Positions 17,854 through 26,105 of a DNA stretch of 64,000 nucleotides are shown here, piece after piece (the first letter of the stretch is position 1; each line of letters starts with the position of its first letter). Under the pieces are notes generated by a model. That model had not been told where the DNA came from. It saw nothing but the letters and a program-made list of their open reading frames with translations, and searched no databases. Made by a program: the position numbers and the translations under genes. Where the stretch lies: positions 1,641,013 through 1,705,012 of the forward strand of contig NZ_JAGIAS010000001.1 of NCBI RefSeq assembly GCF_017744695.1. Reading direction: 5' to 3'. Source of the DNA: Dyadobacter sp. GTDB taxonomy: Bacteria > Bacteroidota > Bacteroidia > Cytophagales > Spirosomataceae.

Positions 17854-18795
17854 ATGATCATATACTGCCACGCATTACTCGACGGCTCGCTCAATGCCAA
17901 ACTGAGCGAAGCGCTTACCCCGCAGCATCAGATCCATTTCCGCACCGAATCGGCCAGTAATGAGGAGCTTAAATCCTGGTTTGCCAGCGCAGATTACATC
18001 CTGGGCAACCCGCCGGTAGCGTGGTTCGAAAGTATTCCTACCAATCTGAAATTCTGGCAGCTCGATTCAGCCGGGTTCGATCAATACTCGTCCATAGCCA
18101 TTCCCGATCACGTCAGAACGGCCAATATGGGCGACTGGTTCGCACGTCCGTGTGCCGAATCGATCGTCGGTGGCGTGCTCGCATTGTATCGCGGTATCGA
18201 TAAGCTGACGCTTTTGAAGCAGAAAACAGAATGGATCGGAACGCCGCTCCGCGCTGAGTTAAAGATTTTATACAAACAGACGGTGATCGTGCTGGGCGCA
18301 GGAACGATAGGGCAATCGGTGAATGCGATATTGAAAGGACTTGGCTGTACCACGCATTTAATGGCGCGTACGTCGCAGGAGGCCGATCTACGCAGCAAAG
18401 AAGATCTTTTCAATGCACTGCCGCATGCCGATCTGGTGATCAACACATTACCCGGAACCGCGCAGCATTTCGTGAACGCAGAGTTTATCTCGGCCATGAA
18501 GGACCAGAGCGTTTATGCAAGCGTTGGACGCGGCAGTACTACCGATGAAAATGCGTTGATCGACGCATTGAAGTCAGGCAAACTGGACGGTGCGGTGCTG
18601 GACGTTACAGAAATCGAACCATTACCTGCCGATAGTCTGCTATGGCAAATGGACAATGTGATCCTGACCCAGCATACCGGTGGCGGGCACAAAAATGAGC
18701 ATATGGGTAAAGTAGATTTATTTCTGAACAACATTTTTGCAATACAAAGCGGCGCCGCAATCGCCAATGAAGTGACCCTTGTAAAAGGATATTAA
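17854..18795 (+). CDS. D-isomer-specific 2-hydroxyacid dehydrogenase family protein
   Basis: 313 residues. The C-terminal Rossmann domain has the NAD-binding loop VIVLGAGTIGQSVNAIL. The catalytic triad positions are recognisable: Arg in YASVGRGSTTDENAL, Glu in LDVTEIEPLPADS and His in VILTQHTGGG. The N-terminal domain follows the usual flavodoxin-like pattern (ILGNPPVAWFESIPTNLKFWQLDSAGFD). The substrate cannot be assigned; the GhrA/SerA-like superfamily is broad. It lies 16 bp upstream of galK, so the two are likely co-transcribed. Confidence 0.85.
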   Translation: MIIYCHALLDGSLNAKLSEALTPQHQIHFRTESASNEELKSWFASADYILGNPPVAWFESIPTNLKFWQLDSAGFDQYSSIAIPDHVRTANMGDWFARPCAESIVGGVLALYRGIDKLTLLKQKTEWIGTPLRAELKILYKQTVIVLGAGTIGQSVNAILKGLGCTTHLMARTSQEADLRSKEDLFNALPHADLVINTLPGTAQHFVNAEFISAMKDQSVYASVGRGSTTDENALIDALKSGKLDGAVLDVTEIEPLPADSLLWQMDNVILTQHTGGGHKNEHMGKVDLFLNNIFAIQSGAAIANEVTLVKGY

Positions 18796-18811
18796 ACCGA
18801 CCGAAACGAAA

Positions 18812-19999
18812 ATGCTACTGACAGAAACCGATATCGCAGAAGGTATCCAGGATAAATATTTCTTAAAATTTGGCCCCGCCACGCGCGAAGTTGTGCGCGT
18901 GTTCCGCTCCCCGGGCCGCATTAACCTCATCGGTGAGCACACCGATTATAATAATGGCTTCGTACTCCCCGCGAGTGTGGACAAGGCCGTGTATTTCGTG
19001 ATCGCGCCGCGCGAAGACGACCAGGTGATCCTCTACGCCGCGGACCTCGACCAGACTTATTCTTTTTCACTGGATGATCTTTCCAAACCGGAAAAGTCGT
19101 GGCCGCATTACCAGATTGGCATTGTAGAGCAAATCCAGAAGAAGGGCTTGAAGATCGGAGGTTTCCAAGCGGCATTCGGCGGTAATGTGCCGGTAGGTGC
19201 CGGGCTATCGTCGTCGGCGGCATTGGAATGCTGCCTTTTATTTGCATTGAATGAAATCTATGGGCTTAACCTCGACCGTTTCAGCATTGTAAAAATGTCG
19301 CAGAAAGCGGAGAATGAATATGTAGGCGTACAATGCGGCATTATGGACCAGTTTGCTTCGGCATTTGGCAAAGAGGAATCGGTGATCCGCCTCGACTGCC
19401 GCTCGCTGGAATATGAGTACTTCCCTTTCCCGATGGACGATTACCTGATCGTGCTTTGTGACACAATGGTGAAACACTCCCTAGCCAGTTCGGAATACAA
19501 TACCCGCCGGCAGGAATGCGAGAAAGCCACCGCCATTTTACAGCAACATGACTCCAAAGTCCTTAGCCTCCGCGACGCGACGCCAGCCTTGGTAGAGGCA
19601 CATAAGGAGGAGATGGGTGACGTGGTTTATCGCCGTGCCAAGTTCATGACCGAGGAAATCCAGCGCGTGCAGGACGCCTGCGACCTGCTTGTGCAAGGTA
19701 ATCTCCCCGATTTTGGCAAAAAAATGTATGCGACCCATTTCGGATTGCAAAATGAATACGAGGTAAGCTGCCCGGAACTGGACTTTCTGGTGGCGCAGAC
19801 ACTCGACGATGATTCGGTACTCGGCGCGCGGATGATGGGCGGCGGTTTCGGAGGTTGTACCATTAATCTGGTGAAAAAAGAAGGTGTGGACGCTTTTGAG
19901 GACAAAATGAAGCAAGCCTATCTTGAAAAATACAAAATCGACCTGCCTTGCTACCGCGTGAAAATCACCGACGGCACGGAGGAAGTTGCCCTCGGATAA
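18812..19999 (+). CDS. galK: Galactokinase
   Basis: 395-residue GHMP kinase phosphorylating galactose at O1 in the Leloir pathway. All three signatures are present: GRINLIGEHTDYNNGFVLP (galactokinase signature), VPVGAGLSSSAALECCL (ATP loop) and GARMMGGGFGGCTINLV (motif 3), with CGIMDQFASAFGKE supplying the catalytic Asp. It is followed by the mutarotase gene, a normal galactose-utilisation pairing; galT and galE are not in the window. Confidence 0.96.
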   Translation: MLLTETDIAEGIQDKYFLKFGPATREVVRVFRSPGRINLIGEHTDYNNGFVLPASVDKAVYFVIAPREDDQVILYAADLDQTYSFSLDDLSKPEKSWPHYQIGIVEQIQKKGLKIGGFQAAFGGNVPVGAGLSSSAALECCLLFALNEIYGLNLDRFSIVKMSQKAENEYVGVQCGIMDQFASAFGKEESVIRLDCRSLEYEYFPFPMDDYLIVLCDTMVKHSLASSEYNTRRQECEKATAILQQHDSKVLSLRDATPALVEAHKEEMGDVVYRRAKFMTEEIQRVQDACDLLVQGNLPDFGKKMYATHFGLQNEYEVSCPELDFLVAQTLDDDSVLGARMMGGGFGGCTINLVKKEGVDAFEDKMKQAYLEKYKIDLPCYRVKITDGTEEVALG

Positions 20000-20034
20000 A
20001 TCTGACCATTTACACAAACTCTTAACCTTTGACC

Positions 20035-21177
20035 ATGAGAAGAATCCCTTTTTTACTCACTGCGCTGGTTGGCCTGGCCATTTTCAGTTGCTCAAAAACC
20101 AAGAATGAAGAAAAAATGATCAGTACTATTTCCAAAGAGGCTTTCGGCCAGCTTCCCGACGGCCAGCAGGCCGACCTGTACACACTGACCAATGCGAACG
20201 GCATGACCGTCAACATCACCAACTATGGCGGGATCATCACCAAGCTCACCGCACCGGACAAAGATGGCCAGTGGGCGGATGTGGTGCTTGGCTTCGACTC
20301 ACTCGCACCTTATCTGAGCGGCCACCCGTTCTTTGGCGCATTGGTTGGCCGCTATGGCAACCGCATTGCGAAAGGAAAATTCAAGCTGAATGGCCAGGAG
20401 TACTCGCTGGCGATCAACAACGGACCAAATGCATTGCATGGCGGGACAAAAGGCTTCGATAAAGTGATCTGGAAAGCAACCGAAATCAAGCAGGATTCGG
20501 TGGTAGGATTGCAACTGGAATATACCAGTAAGGATATGGAAGAAGGCTACCCGGGTAACCTGACGGTGAAAGTGGTTTACACGCTCGACAACGAGAATGC
20601 ATTGACGATCGACTACACCGCGACCACCGACAAGCCGACCGTCGTGAACCTAACCAACCATTCGTATTTCAACCTCACCGGCCTGAAACGCGACATTCTC
20701 GACCATGAAGTAACCATCGCCTCGGATAGCATCGTGCCCGTGGACACCACGCTCATCCCGACCGGTAAACTCCGCGCCGTGGAAGGAACGCCATTCGATT
20801 TCCGCAAGGCTACCAAAGTGGGCGCCGGTATCGACAAGGTAGAAGACGAGCAGATTAAAGCCGGCGGCGGCTACGACCACTGCTGGGTGCTGAAACGCAG
20901 CGGTGATGGCCTGGAAAAATTTGCCACCGTAAAAGATCCTCAAAGCGGCCGCGTGATGGAAGTTTTCACGACCGAACCTGGCGTGCAGTTCTACACCGGT
21001 AACTTCCTCGACGGCAAACTCACCGGCAAAGGCGCAACCTTTTCAAAACGCTTCGGCCTCTGCCTCGAAACCGAGCATTACCCGGATTCCCCGAACCAGC
21101 CTCAGTTCCCGACTACGACGCTGAACCCGGTAGAGACGTATAAGACTACTACGAAGTATAAGTTTTCGGCGCAGTAA
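20035..21177 (+). CDS. galM: Aldose 1-epimerase (galactose mutarotase), lipoprotein form
   Basis: 380 residues from ATG 20035. The N terminus is a lipoprotein signal (MRRIPFLLTALVGLAIFSC), so this mutarotase acts in the envelope rather than the cytoplasm, a common Bacteroidota variant. Catalytic features: NRIAKGKFKLNGQEY, the His motif VNLTNHSYFNLTG, GGYDHCWVL, and the C-terminal GLCLETEHYPDSPNQP with the catalytic Glu. It starts 35 bp after galK, with a terminator after its stop. Confidence 0.95.
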   Translation: MRRIPFLLTALVGLAIFSCSKTKNEEKMISTISKEAFGQLPDGQQADLYTLTNANGMTVNITNYGGIITKLTAPDKDGQWADVVLGFDSLAPYLSGHPFFGALVGRYGNRIAKGKFKLNGQEYSLAINNGPNALHGGTKGFDKVIWKATEIKQDSVVGLQLEYTSKDMEEGYPGNLTVKVVYTLDNENALTIDYTATTDKPTVVNLTNHSYFNLTGLKRDILDHEVTIASDSIVPVDTTLIPTGKLRAVEGTPFDFRKATKVGAGIDKVEDEQIKAGGGYDHCWVLKRSGDGLEKFATVKDPQSGRVMEVFTTEPGVQFYTGNFLDGKLTGKGATFSKRFGLCLETEHYPDSPNQPQFPTTTLNPVETYKTTTKYKFSAQ

Positions 21178-21209
21178 GTAGCAGACTCAACATTCCTCAT
21201 TACAACCTT

Positions 21210-21258
21210 GGCGAAGAACAGGCCGCATCAGCGACCAGTCTTCGCCTTTGTTCTTTTC
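21210..21258 (+). terminator. Intrinsic terminator after galM
   Basis: Stem GGCGAAGA (21210-21217) with TCTTCGCC (21239-21246), a 21-nt loop and a T-rich run (TTTGTTCTTTTC). Confidence 0.75.
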
Positions 21259-21282
21259 TGCCACTTTTTAGCTAATTTTGGT

Positions 21283-21519
21283 ATGCTAACCGTGTTATAT
21301 ATTAATGGCTTTCGGTTTTTCTTCTGGATGAACGAGCACGAACCGATTCACATTCACGTTGAAAAGGGCAAATGTAATGCGAGGATTGTCCTGGTTCCGG
21401 AAATAGAGGTTTCCTACAACCATGGTTTCAAGAAAAATGAAATGAGAGTGATTAAGGATATAATCGTCTGCAACTATGAAAAAATCATTCAAGCCTGGCA
21501 TAACTCCTTTGATAAGTAA
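21283..21519 (+). CDS. DUF4160 domain protein
   Basis: 78 residues from ATG 21283 (MLTVLYINGFRFFFWMNEHEPIH...); an upstream frame to 21208 runs through the galM terminator and is not credible. The short YINGFRFFFW, EHEPIHIHVEKG and IVLVPEIEVSYNHGF strands are the DUF4160 pattern, with the conserved HxHV. It overlaps the DUF2442 gene by 44 bp in another frame. The DUF4160-DUF2442 pair recurs in many genomes and is suspected to be a toxin-antitoxin-like module, but its activity is not established. Confidence 0.8.
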   Translation: MLTVLYINGFRFFFWMNEHEPIHIHVEKGKCNARIVLVPEIEVSYNHGFKKNEMRVIKDIIVCNYEKIIQAWHNSFDK

Positions 21520-21838
21520 ACAGCTTCAAACTCTTCTTAGTGAGGCTGGTGACGATGATGTCATCGACATTGCAGATGATCTTGATCAGATGATTCTGGA
21601 TAAAGGATTGCAAATTCGCCATTTTGGCTTCGCGAGAGATCTTGACTTGGCACTTTTCATCTTGAATGACAAGCGTGTAATCACCAGGACATTGTCGTCT
21701 CTTCCATATCTGGCAAATGCAGAAGACTATGATCTGGATCAATATATTGTCTCAGAAACCGGCATCCATTGGCCTGATCTCGACGTGGACATCAGTCTTC
21801 GCGGGCTATTGCAGGAAGAGAAGGTTTTAATCAAATAA
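21476..21838 (+). CDS. DUF2442 domain protein
   Basis: 120 residues. The N-terminal part is a basic leader with a helix (LISKQLQTLLSEAG); the C-terminal part is the DUF2442 core (residues about 45-115): HFGFARDLDLALFILNDKRVITRTLSSLPYLANAEDYDLDQYIVSETGIHWPDLDVDISLRGLL. The end, with IHWPDLDVDIS, is highly typical. Its start lies inside the DUF4160 gene, so the two are translated together. DUF2442 proteins are often predicted DNA-binding antitoxins. Confidence 0.82.
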   Translation: MKKSFKPGITPLISKQLQTLLSEAGDDDVIDIADDLDQMILDKGLQIRHFGFARDLDLALFILNDKRVITRTLSSLPYLANAEDYDLDQYIVSETGIHWPDLDVDISLRGLLQEEKVLIK

Positions 21839-21860
21839 TTTAATATACAGTACTGTTTCA

Positions 21861-22484
21861 ATGCTTACTAAAACCGTAAAAATCAGCAATGTTACCAACC
21901 TCTCCGACGCGCGTTATTGTGCAGGAATGGGCGTTGAAATGCTTGGTTTTTCTATTGACGAAGATTCTCCCAATTATATTTCTCCCAAAAAATTCGAAGA
22001 TATCTGTTCCTGGCTCGCAGGCGTGACGCTCGTCGCCGAGACTTCCAAAACCGATCCGGACGCGATCGTGAGCGCGCTGAATGACTATCCCGTGCACGCG
22101 GTGCAAGTGAATGACCCGGGCTTGCTCAATTACCTGCGTACCGAACTGGGATTGCCGCTGCTCTTGCGCGTGAGCGTCGATCTCTACGAAGCAGGCGAAA
22201 TCGTTCCCATTCTGAGCCGCTACGAAGGCGAAGTAACCCATTTCCTGCTGGAAAGCGATAGTGAGGCAGAACTGTCCGAGTCGTGGATGCAGGTGTTGAG
22301 TACCGTAGAAGCCGACTACCCCGTGCTGGTAGGCTTCGGGCTTGACAACGAGTTTACGGTGAGCGCACTCACCGAACTGCTCCCGAATATCGGCATTGCA
22401 TTGCGCGGAAGCGAGGAAATCCGTCCCGGCTATAAGGATTTTGGCTCGATGATGGATATTCTGGAAGCGCTCGAAGAGCAATAA
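21861..22484 (+). CDS. TrpF-like (beta/alpha)8-barrel protein lacking catalytic residues
   Basis: 207 residues matching phosphoribosylanthranilate isomerase along its length: start KISNVTNLSDARYCAGMGVEMLGF, then DEDSPNYISPKKF, and end LRGSEEIRPGYKDFGSMMDI. In true TrpF the first strand reads KICG with the catalytic Cys; here it is KISN. The acidic residue region reads FLLESDS rather than LLDT/S, and the GGTG loop is absent. It stands alone, with no trp genes nearby. So it is probably a barrel relative with a new or binding role, not an active isomerase. Confidence 0.68.
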   Translation: MLTKTVKISNVTNLSDARYCAGMGVEMLGFSIDEDSPNYISPKKFEDICSWLAGVTLVAETSKTDPDAIVSALNDYPVHAVQVNDPGLLNYLRTELGLPLLLRVSVDLYEAGEIVPILSRYEGEVTHFLLESDSEAELSESWMQVLSTVEADYPVLVGFGLDNEFTVSALTELLPNIGIALRGSEEIRPGYKDFGSMMDILEALEEQ

Positions 22485-22589
22485 GACCGTTTTTCACCCA
22501 ATCAAAACATATTCTCACTAAAAATATCCGCTTAACACGCCCTTTCGCCGATAATAATTTTCCGGTTTACAGTATCTTGCATTACCTAC

Positions 22590-22597
22590 TACCTTTG
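22590..22597 (+). promoter_or_regulatory. Candidate -7 element for the PspC/LiaF cluster
   Basis: TACCTTTG matches TAnnTTTG, 25 bp before the PspC-gene ATG at 22623. No matching TTG is found at the right distance. Confidence 0.45.
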
Positions 22598-22622
22598 ATT
22601 ACAAATAAATACTAAACTAATC

Positions 22623-23246
22623 ATGGAAAAGAAATTGCATCGCATACCTGACCAGGCAGTTTTCGGAGGAGTTTGTGCGGGAATCGCTCAGTATCTGCAA
22701 ATTGACGTCGTAATTGTCCGCGTGATCTTCGTCGTCATGGCGCTGCCGATATTGCCTCCCGGATTTGGAATGACCGGACTGCTTTATATTATCCTGTGGG
22801 CAGTGCTGCCAACCGGCCCTGCCGGCGAGGTCTACACTACCCACAATGTGTTCGGGTCCGAGCCTTCCAAACCATCTGATCCGGTATCCGACAAAAAAAG
22901 GTCCGACCAGACGATGATGATCCTCGGTGGCGTGCTGATCTTTTTCGGTGGGTTGATGCTGATAGACGATCTGCCGATCTGGTGGTCGTTTAAAAAATAC
23001 TTCTGGCCGATCGTCCTGATTGCCGTGGGTGCTTTCCTGATCTTGCGCCAGCGCGATAAGGAGACTGAAAACAAATCGACCGTATACCCTACGACGCCTC
23101 CGCCCGTGGAGCCGGTAGACCCGGGCCCCGATCCGCAACCTTACACGCCATTTTCACCAAGCGCTTCGCCGGAAACACATTTCCCCGAAGATCCTGAATT
23201 GAAAAAGCCGGACAATGGTGACGACGACGTCATCAAAGTCAACTAA
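22623..23246 (+). CDS. PspC domain membrane protein
   Basis: 207 residues. The N-terminal PspC domain reads KLHRIPDQAVFGGVCAGIAQYL, then a long hydrophobic span (residues about 33-65) ending YIILWAVLPTGPAG. Another LiaI-like pair of spans follows (about 98-140: MMILGGVLIFFGGLMLIDDLPIWW and YFWPIVLIAVGAFLIL), then a Pro- and charge-rich cytoplasmic tail. It is the first gene of a three-gene envelope cluster with LiaI- and LiaF-like proteins, associated with envelope-stress sensing in many bacteria. Confidence 0.85.
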   Translation: MEKKLHRIPDQAVFGGVCAGIAQYLQIDVVIVRVIFVVMALPILPPGFGMTGLLYIILWAVLPTGPAGEVYTTHNVFGSEPSKPSDPVSDKKRSDQTMMILGGVLIFFGGLMLIDDLPIWWSFKKYFWPIVLIAVGAFLILRQRDKETENKSTVYPTTPPPVEPVDPGPDPQPYTPFSPSASPETHFPEDPELKKPDNGDDDVIKVN

Positions 23247-23278
23247 CCTTCCTGAATCGTACCATAAACCATAAAGCC

Positions 23279-23464
23279 ATGAATTTCAAAAACATTTTCT
23301 GGGGTGTTATCCTCATCGTCATCGGTTCGCTGTTCCTCGTGGAGGAGCTCACCGCATTCGACTTCGGGCGTTTCTTCTGGCCCATTATCCTGATCGTGAC
23401 CGGCGGGTTGCTGCTGTTACGCAACTTCCTGAATACCGACAGTACTAACCGATCAAACATATAA
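23279..23464 (+). CDS. Small LiaI-type (DUF5668) membrane protein
   Basis: 61 residues, nearly all membrane: NFKNIFWGVILIVIGSLFLVEEL and FDFGRFFWPIILIVTGGLLLLRNFL, two helices with the GxxLxxxG and FWPxxLIxxG pattern of the LiaI-LiaF transmembrane module. It repeats the pair at the C-terminal half of the upstream PspC protein and at the N terminus of the downstream protein, so this module occurs three times in a row. It starts 32 bp after the PspC gene and ends 4 bp before the next. Confidence 0.8.
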   Translation: MNFKNIFWGVILIVIGSLFLVEELTAFDFGRFFWPIILIVTGGLLLLRNFLNTDSTNRSNI

Positions 23465-23468
23465 GATC

Positions 23469-24503
23469 ATGAAAAACTCACGTGGCATTGTTTGGGGCGG
23501 CTTGCTGGTCATTCTCGGGGTGATCTGGCTGCTTCGAAGCATGAATTTGCTGAATATCGATTGGGATCTGGTGTTACCTTACTGGCCGGTGCTGCTGATC
23601 ATCGCTGGTGCCATTTTGATGGCAGCCGGCCGGGAGCGCGGCTCGGGTGGCATTGTGGCATTGCTCATTACCCTGGCCGTTTTGGGAGGTGTAGTGAATA
23701 AAACGCACGAGGCGTTTGACGACCACGGCAATAACTGGCATTTCGGCTGGGACGACGACGACGATGACGGCGATCATGAATACGGCTACCACCACGACGA
23801 CGATAATGACGACGATGGGGACGAAAAAGACAGCGATTACCAGAGAGAGCATTGGAAAGAAGGCGACAAGCCTGTCAACAGCACCTACAATTACGAAATG
23901 GAAGATTTCATCCAAAAAGCCAACTTTAACCTGGAAGGTGGTGCAGGCTCGTTTTCATTGAATGGCAATACCGCCAAGTTGTTCGAAGCAGCCACTACGA
24001 GTACAGTGGTCGGTTTCCGGTCCAACACGTCCGTCAACAAGCTAAACAACTCTGCCTCCGTTACTTTGAAAATGGAAGAAGGTAATGTGAAGATCAAAAA
24101 CGGAGAAATATCCAACCAGGCTAAAATTCAGCTGAATGAAAAGCCGGTCTGGAACATCGATCTGGGTATCGGCGCCGGAAAAGGTGATTTTGATTTCAGT
24201 AACTACAAAGTTGAAAAGCTGAAAGTAAGTACCGGTGTTGCCGATATGGACATTCGCCTCGGTGATAAAATGCCGACTGCCAATGTTGATATTGAGGCAG
24301 GCGTAGCTTCGGTAACACTTGAAATCCCCGAATCCATCGGCTGCGAAATGCGCATGGACGGCGCCTTGAATGCCAAAAACATGGACGGGTTAAGTAAAAT
24401 CGGCGACGGGCTTTACCGCACCTCGAACTTCGACACCGCAGCCAAGAAAGTGATAGTACATTACGAAGGCGGGCTCACCAGCATCAATATCAAACGGTAC
24501 TAG
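23469..24503 (+). CDS. LiaF-like membrane protein with toast-rack domain
   Basis: 344 residues. Two to three membrane helices (about 5-22, 33-52, 58-76: VWGGLLVILGVIWLLRSM, YWPVLLIIAGAILMA, GIVALLITLAVLGGV) are of LiaI/LiaF type. An unusual stretch of about 45 residues (84-128) is almost only Asp, His, Gly and aromatic residues. The C-terminal domain (about 150-340) is a repetitive beta-strand fold (toast rack), for example LGIGAGKGDFDFSNYKVEKLKVSTGVADMDIRLG. Likely an envelope-stress sensor or regulator partner of PspC. The Asp/His stretch suggests metal or charge sensing; that is inference. Confidence 0.82.
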   Translation: MKNSRGIVWGGLLVILGVIWLLRSMNLLNIDWDLVLPYWPVLLIIAGAILMAAGRERGSGGIVALLITLAVLGGVVNKTHEAFDDHGNNWHFGWDDDDDDGDHEYGYHHDDDNDDDGDEKDSDYQREHWKEGDKPVNSTYNYEMEDFIQKANFNLEGGAGSFSLNGNTAKLFEAATTSTVVGFRSNTSVNKLNNSASVTLKMEEGNVKIKNGEISNQAKIQLNEKPVWNIDLGIGAGKGDFDFSNYKVEKLKVSTGVADMDIRLGDKMPTANVDIEAGVASVTLEIPESIGCEMRMDGALNAKNMDGLSKIGDGLYRTSNFDTAAKKVIVHYEGGLTSINIKRY

Positions 24504-24531
24504 TCGACCCTCCCGAATTCAGCAAAAAGAA

Positions 24532-24539
24532 TATCTTTG
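24532..24539 (+). promoter_or_regulatory. Candidate -7 element for the VanX-like gene
   Basis: TATCTTTG matches TAnnTTTG, 24 bp before ATG 24564. It argues against an earlier start at 24537, which would lie within the promoter. Confidence 0.45.
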
Positions 24540-24563
24540 CAGCCTTTGCAAGGATATTTTTTT

Positions 24564-25259
24564 ATGCTTAAAACTGCTTTTTGTCTGCTGGTAACAGGTT
24601 TCGTTGCCTCTCTAACTTTTGCCCAGTCCCCGAAATCCCTTCCCGCCATCGAGCAAAAAATGGTCGATAGAGGATTGGTCGATATTCAAAAGGTTGACCC
24701 CGAAATTCTGGTTGAACTCAAATATTCGACCACCGACAACTTCATCGGACGTGATGTTTACGGCGAGCTTACCCGCGCCTACCTGCAACCCGAAATGGCC
24801 AAAAGACTTGCCAAAGCGAATGCATTATTAAAAAAGGAGAAGCCAGGCTACCACTTGTTGGTGTACGATGCCGCGCGTCCCAATTCGGCCCAGTATGACC
24901 TTTGGAATGCACTGGATCATTTGAAAATCCCCGCGAGAAGCAAAACCCAATATGTCGCCGATCCCAAAATCGGTTCAAACCATAATTTCGGATGCGCTGT
25001 TGATCTTACAGTGGTCAACGAGGACGGGAAACCGCTCGATATGGGCACCAAATTCGACTTTTTCGGGCCCCTAGCCTATCCGCGTTCGGAACAGGAAATG
25101 CTGCAAAAAGGAAAGCTGACGGCCAAACAAGTTGCAAACCGCCAGCTTTTGCGTAAAGTCATGACCCAGGTGGGATTCAAGGTCAATACCACGGAATGGT
25201 GGCATTTCGACGGCATGTCGAAAGCGCAGGCCCGGGCTAAATATGGAATGATCCCCTGA
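24564..25259 (+). CDS. D-Ala-D-Ala dipeptidase-like secreted M15 peptidase (VanX family)
   Basis: 231 residues from ATG 24564 with a signal peptide (MLKTAFCLLVTGFVASLTFAQ). Catalytic features of M15D: SNHNFGCAVDLTV (zinc-binding His and Asp), the Arg in DAARPNSAQ, and TEWWHFDG (catalytic Glu and the third zinc His). The YSTTDNFIGRDVYG N terminus is typical of VanX/DdpX. With a signal peptide it works in the periplasm, on peptidoglycan fragments or D-dipeptides, and not as a vancomycin-resistance gene; no vanHA is nearby. Confidence 0.9.
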   Translation: MLKTAFCLLVTGFVASLTFAQSPKSLPAIEQKMVDRGLVDIQKVDPEILVELKYSTTDNFIGRDVYGELTRAYLQPEMAKRLAKANALLKKEKPGYHLLVYDAARPNSAQYDLWNALDHLKIPARSKTQYVADPKIGSNHNFGCAVDLTVVNEDGKPLDMGTKFDFFGPLAYPRSEQEMLQKGKLTAKQVANRQLLRKVMTQVGFKVNTTEWWHFDGMSKAQARAKYGMIP

Positions 25260-25264
25260 AAATT

Positions 25265-25984
25265 CTAATCAGCACGGACACTACTCCCACCAGTTACTTC
25301 CTTTTCCACTTTCGGGTTGCCGCGGTAACGCACATTGCTCGCTCCCGAAGCCTTAACATCCAGCAGGCGTGTCACCCAAACCTTCGCATTGCTGGCTCCC
25401 GAAACATCCAGATCTGATTCCTCGGTTTCGAGATCGAACGCATTAAGCTGTGACGCGCCGGAGGCTTCTCCGTCGAGAAATTTCATTTTACCCAAAGCAT
25501 TTAATCGGGAAGCCCCGTTAATATCGAATTTTAATGTGGTGCCGCTACCGTCAAAATCGCACTGGGAAGCGCCGGAAAGATCTATTTCTATGCTAGGCAG
25601 GTTTTCAAAATCATGAATCTCCGCATTAACAGCGCCCGAAAAATCCACTTCGGCCAGATCGGGCATGGTAATGTCGATATCCATTCGTTGGCGCTTCCTC
25701 CATGAATTGTTGTAGCGGGCAGTCAGCTTGCCGTCCTGTACGAATACATTGAGGTCGTCGAGGTCGTTCCGCTCACCGGTGGCGGACACTTTAAATGAAG
25801 TCCCGGCTGCGACGTGGACGCGGATTGCATCGCTTACTTCCAGCTCATCGAAATTCCGGAAATCATAAGTGCGTGTGGCCTCGCCGCGCGGCGGGATATC
25901 GTCATCTTTGTTAATGTAAACACAGGATTGAAAAACAAAAGCGATGGTGGCGGCAACCGAAAGTGTTAGAAAAGTTTGTTTCAT
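25265..25984 (-). CDS. GIN domain (DUF2807) lipoprotein
   Basis: 239 residues with a lipoprotein signal (MKQTFLTLSVAATIAFVFQSC). The GIN domain starts TRTYDFRNFDELEVSDAIRVHVAAG and builds a right-handed beta-helix; SGA or SGAS repeats at each turn (EVDFSGAVNAEI, IDLSGASQCDF, FDINGASRLNAL, GEASGASQLNAF, LDVSGASNAKVW, VKASGASNVRY) are evident. GIN lipoproteins are widespread in Bacteroidota and commonly near PspC/toast-rack genes; their role is not known. It is convergent with the VanX-like gene. Confidence 0.86.
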   Translation of the reverse strand: MKQTFLTLSVAATIAFVFQSCVYINKDDDIPPRGEATRTYDFRNFDELEVSDAIRVHVAAGTSFKVSATGERNDLDDLNVFVQDGKLTARYNNSWRKRQRMDIDITMPDLAEVDFSGAVNAEIHDFENLPSIEIDLSGASQCDFDGSGTTLKFDINGASRLNALGKMKFLDGEASGASQLNAFDLETEESDLDVSGASNAKVWVTRLLDVKASGASNVRYRGNPKVEKEVTGGSSVRAD

Positions 25985-26105
25985 GGCTAAAAGATGATGT
26001 TTACGCTAGGACAAGTGTCCCGCTTTTTCCCCCTATTCAAAAAAATCTTTTTTCTTCATAGGGGTGTACGGTAGCTAAGTTGTCACATTCCAAAGGACAT
26101 CTATA

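Noticed and set aside
21273..21280. TAATTTTG as -7 promoter of the DUF4160 gene
   Set aside because: It ends only 2 bp before the ATG at 21283, so transcription would begin inside the gene; an upstream promoter is more likely.
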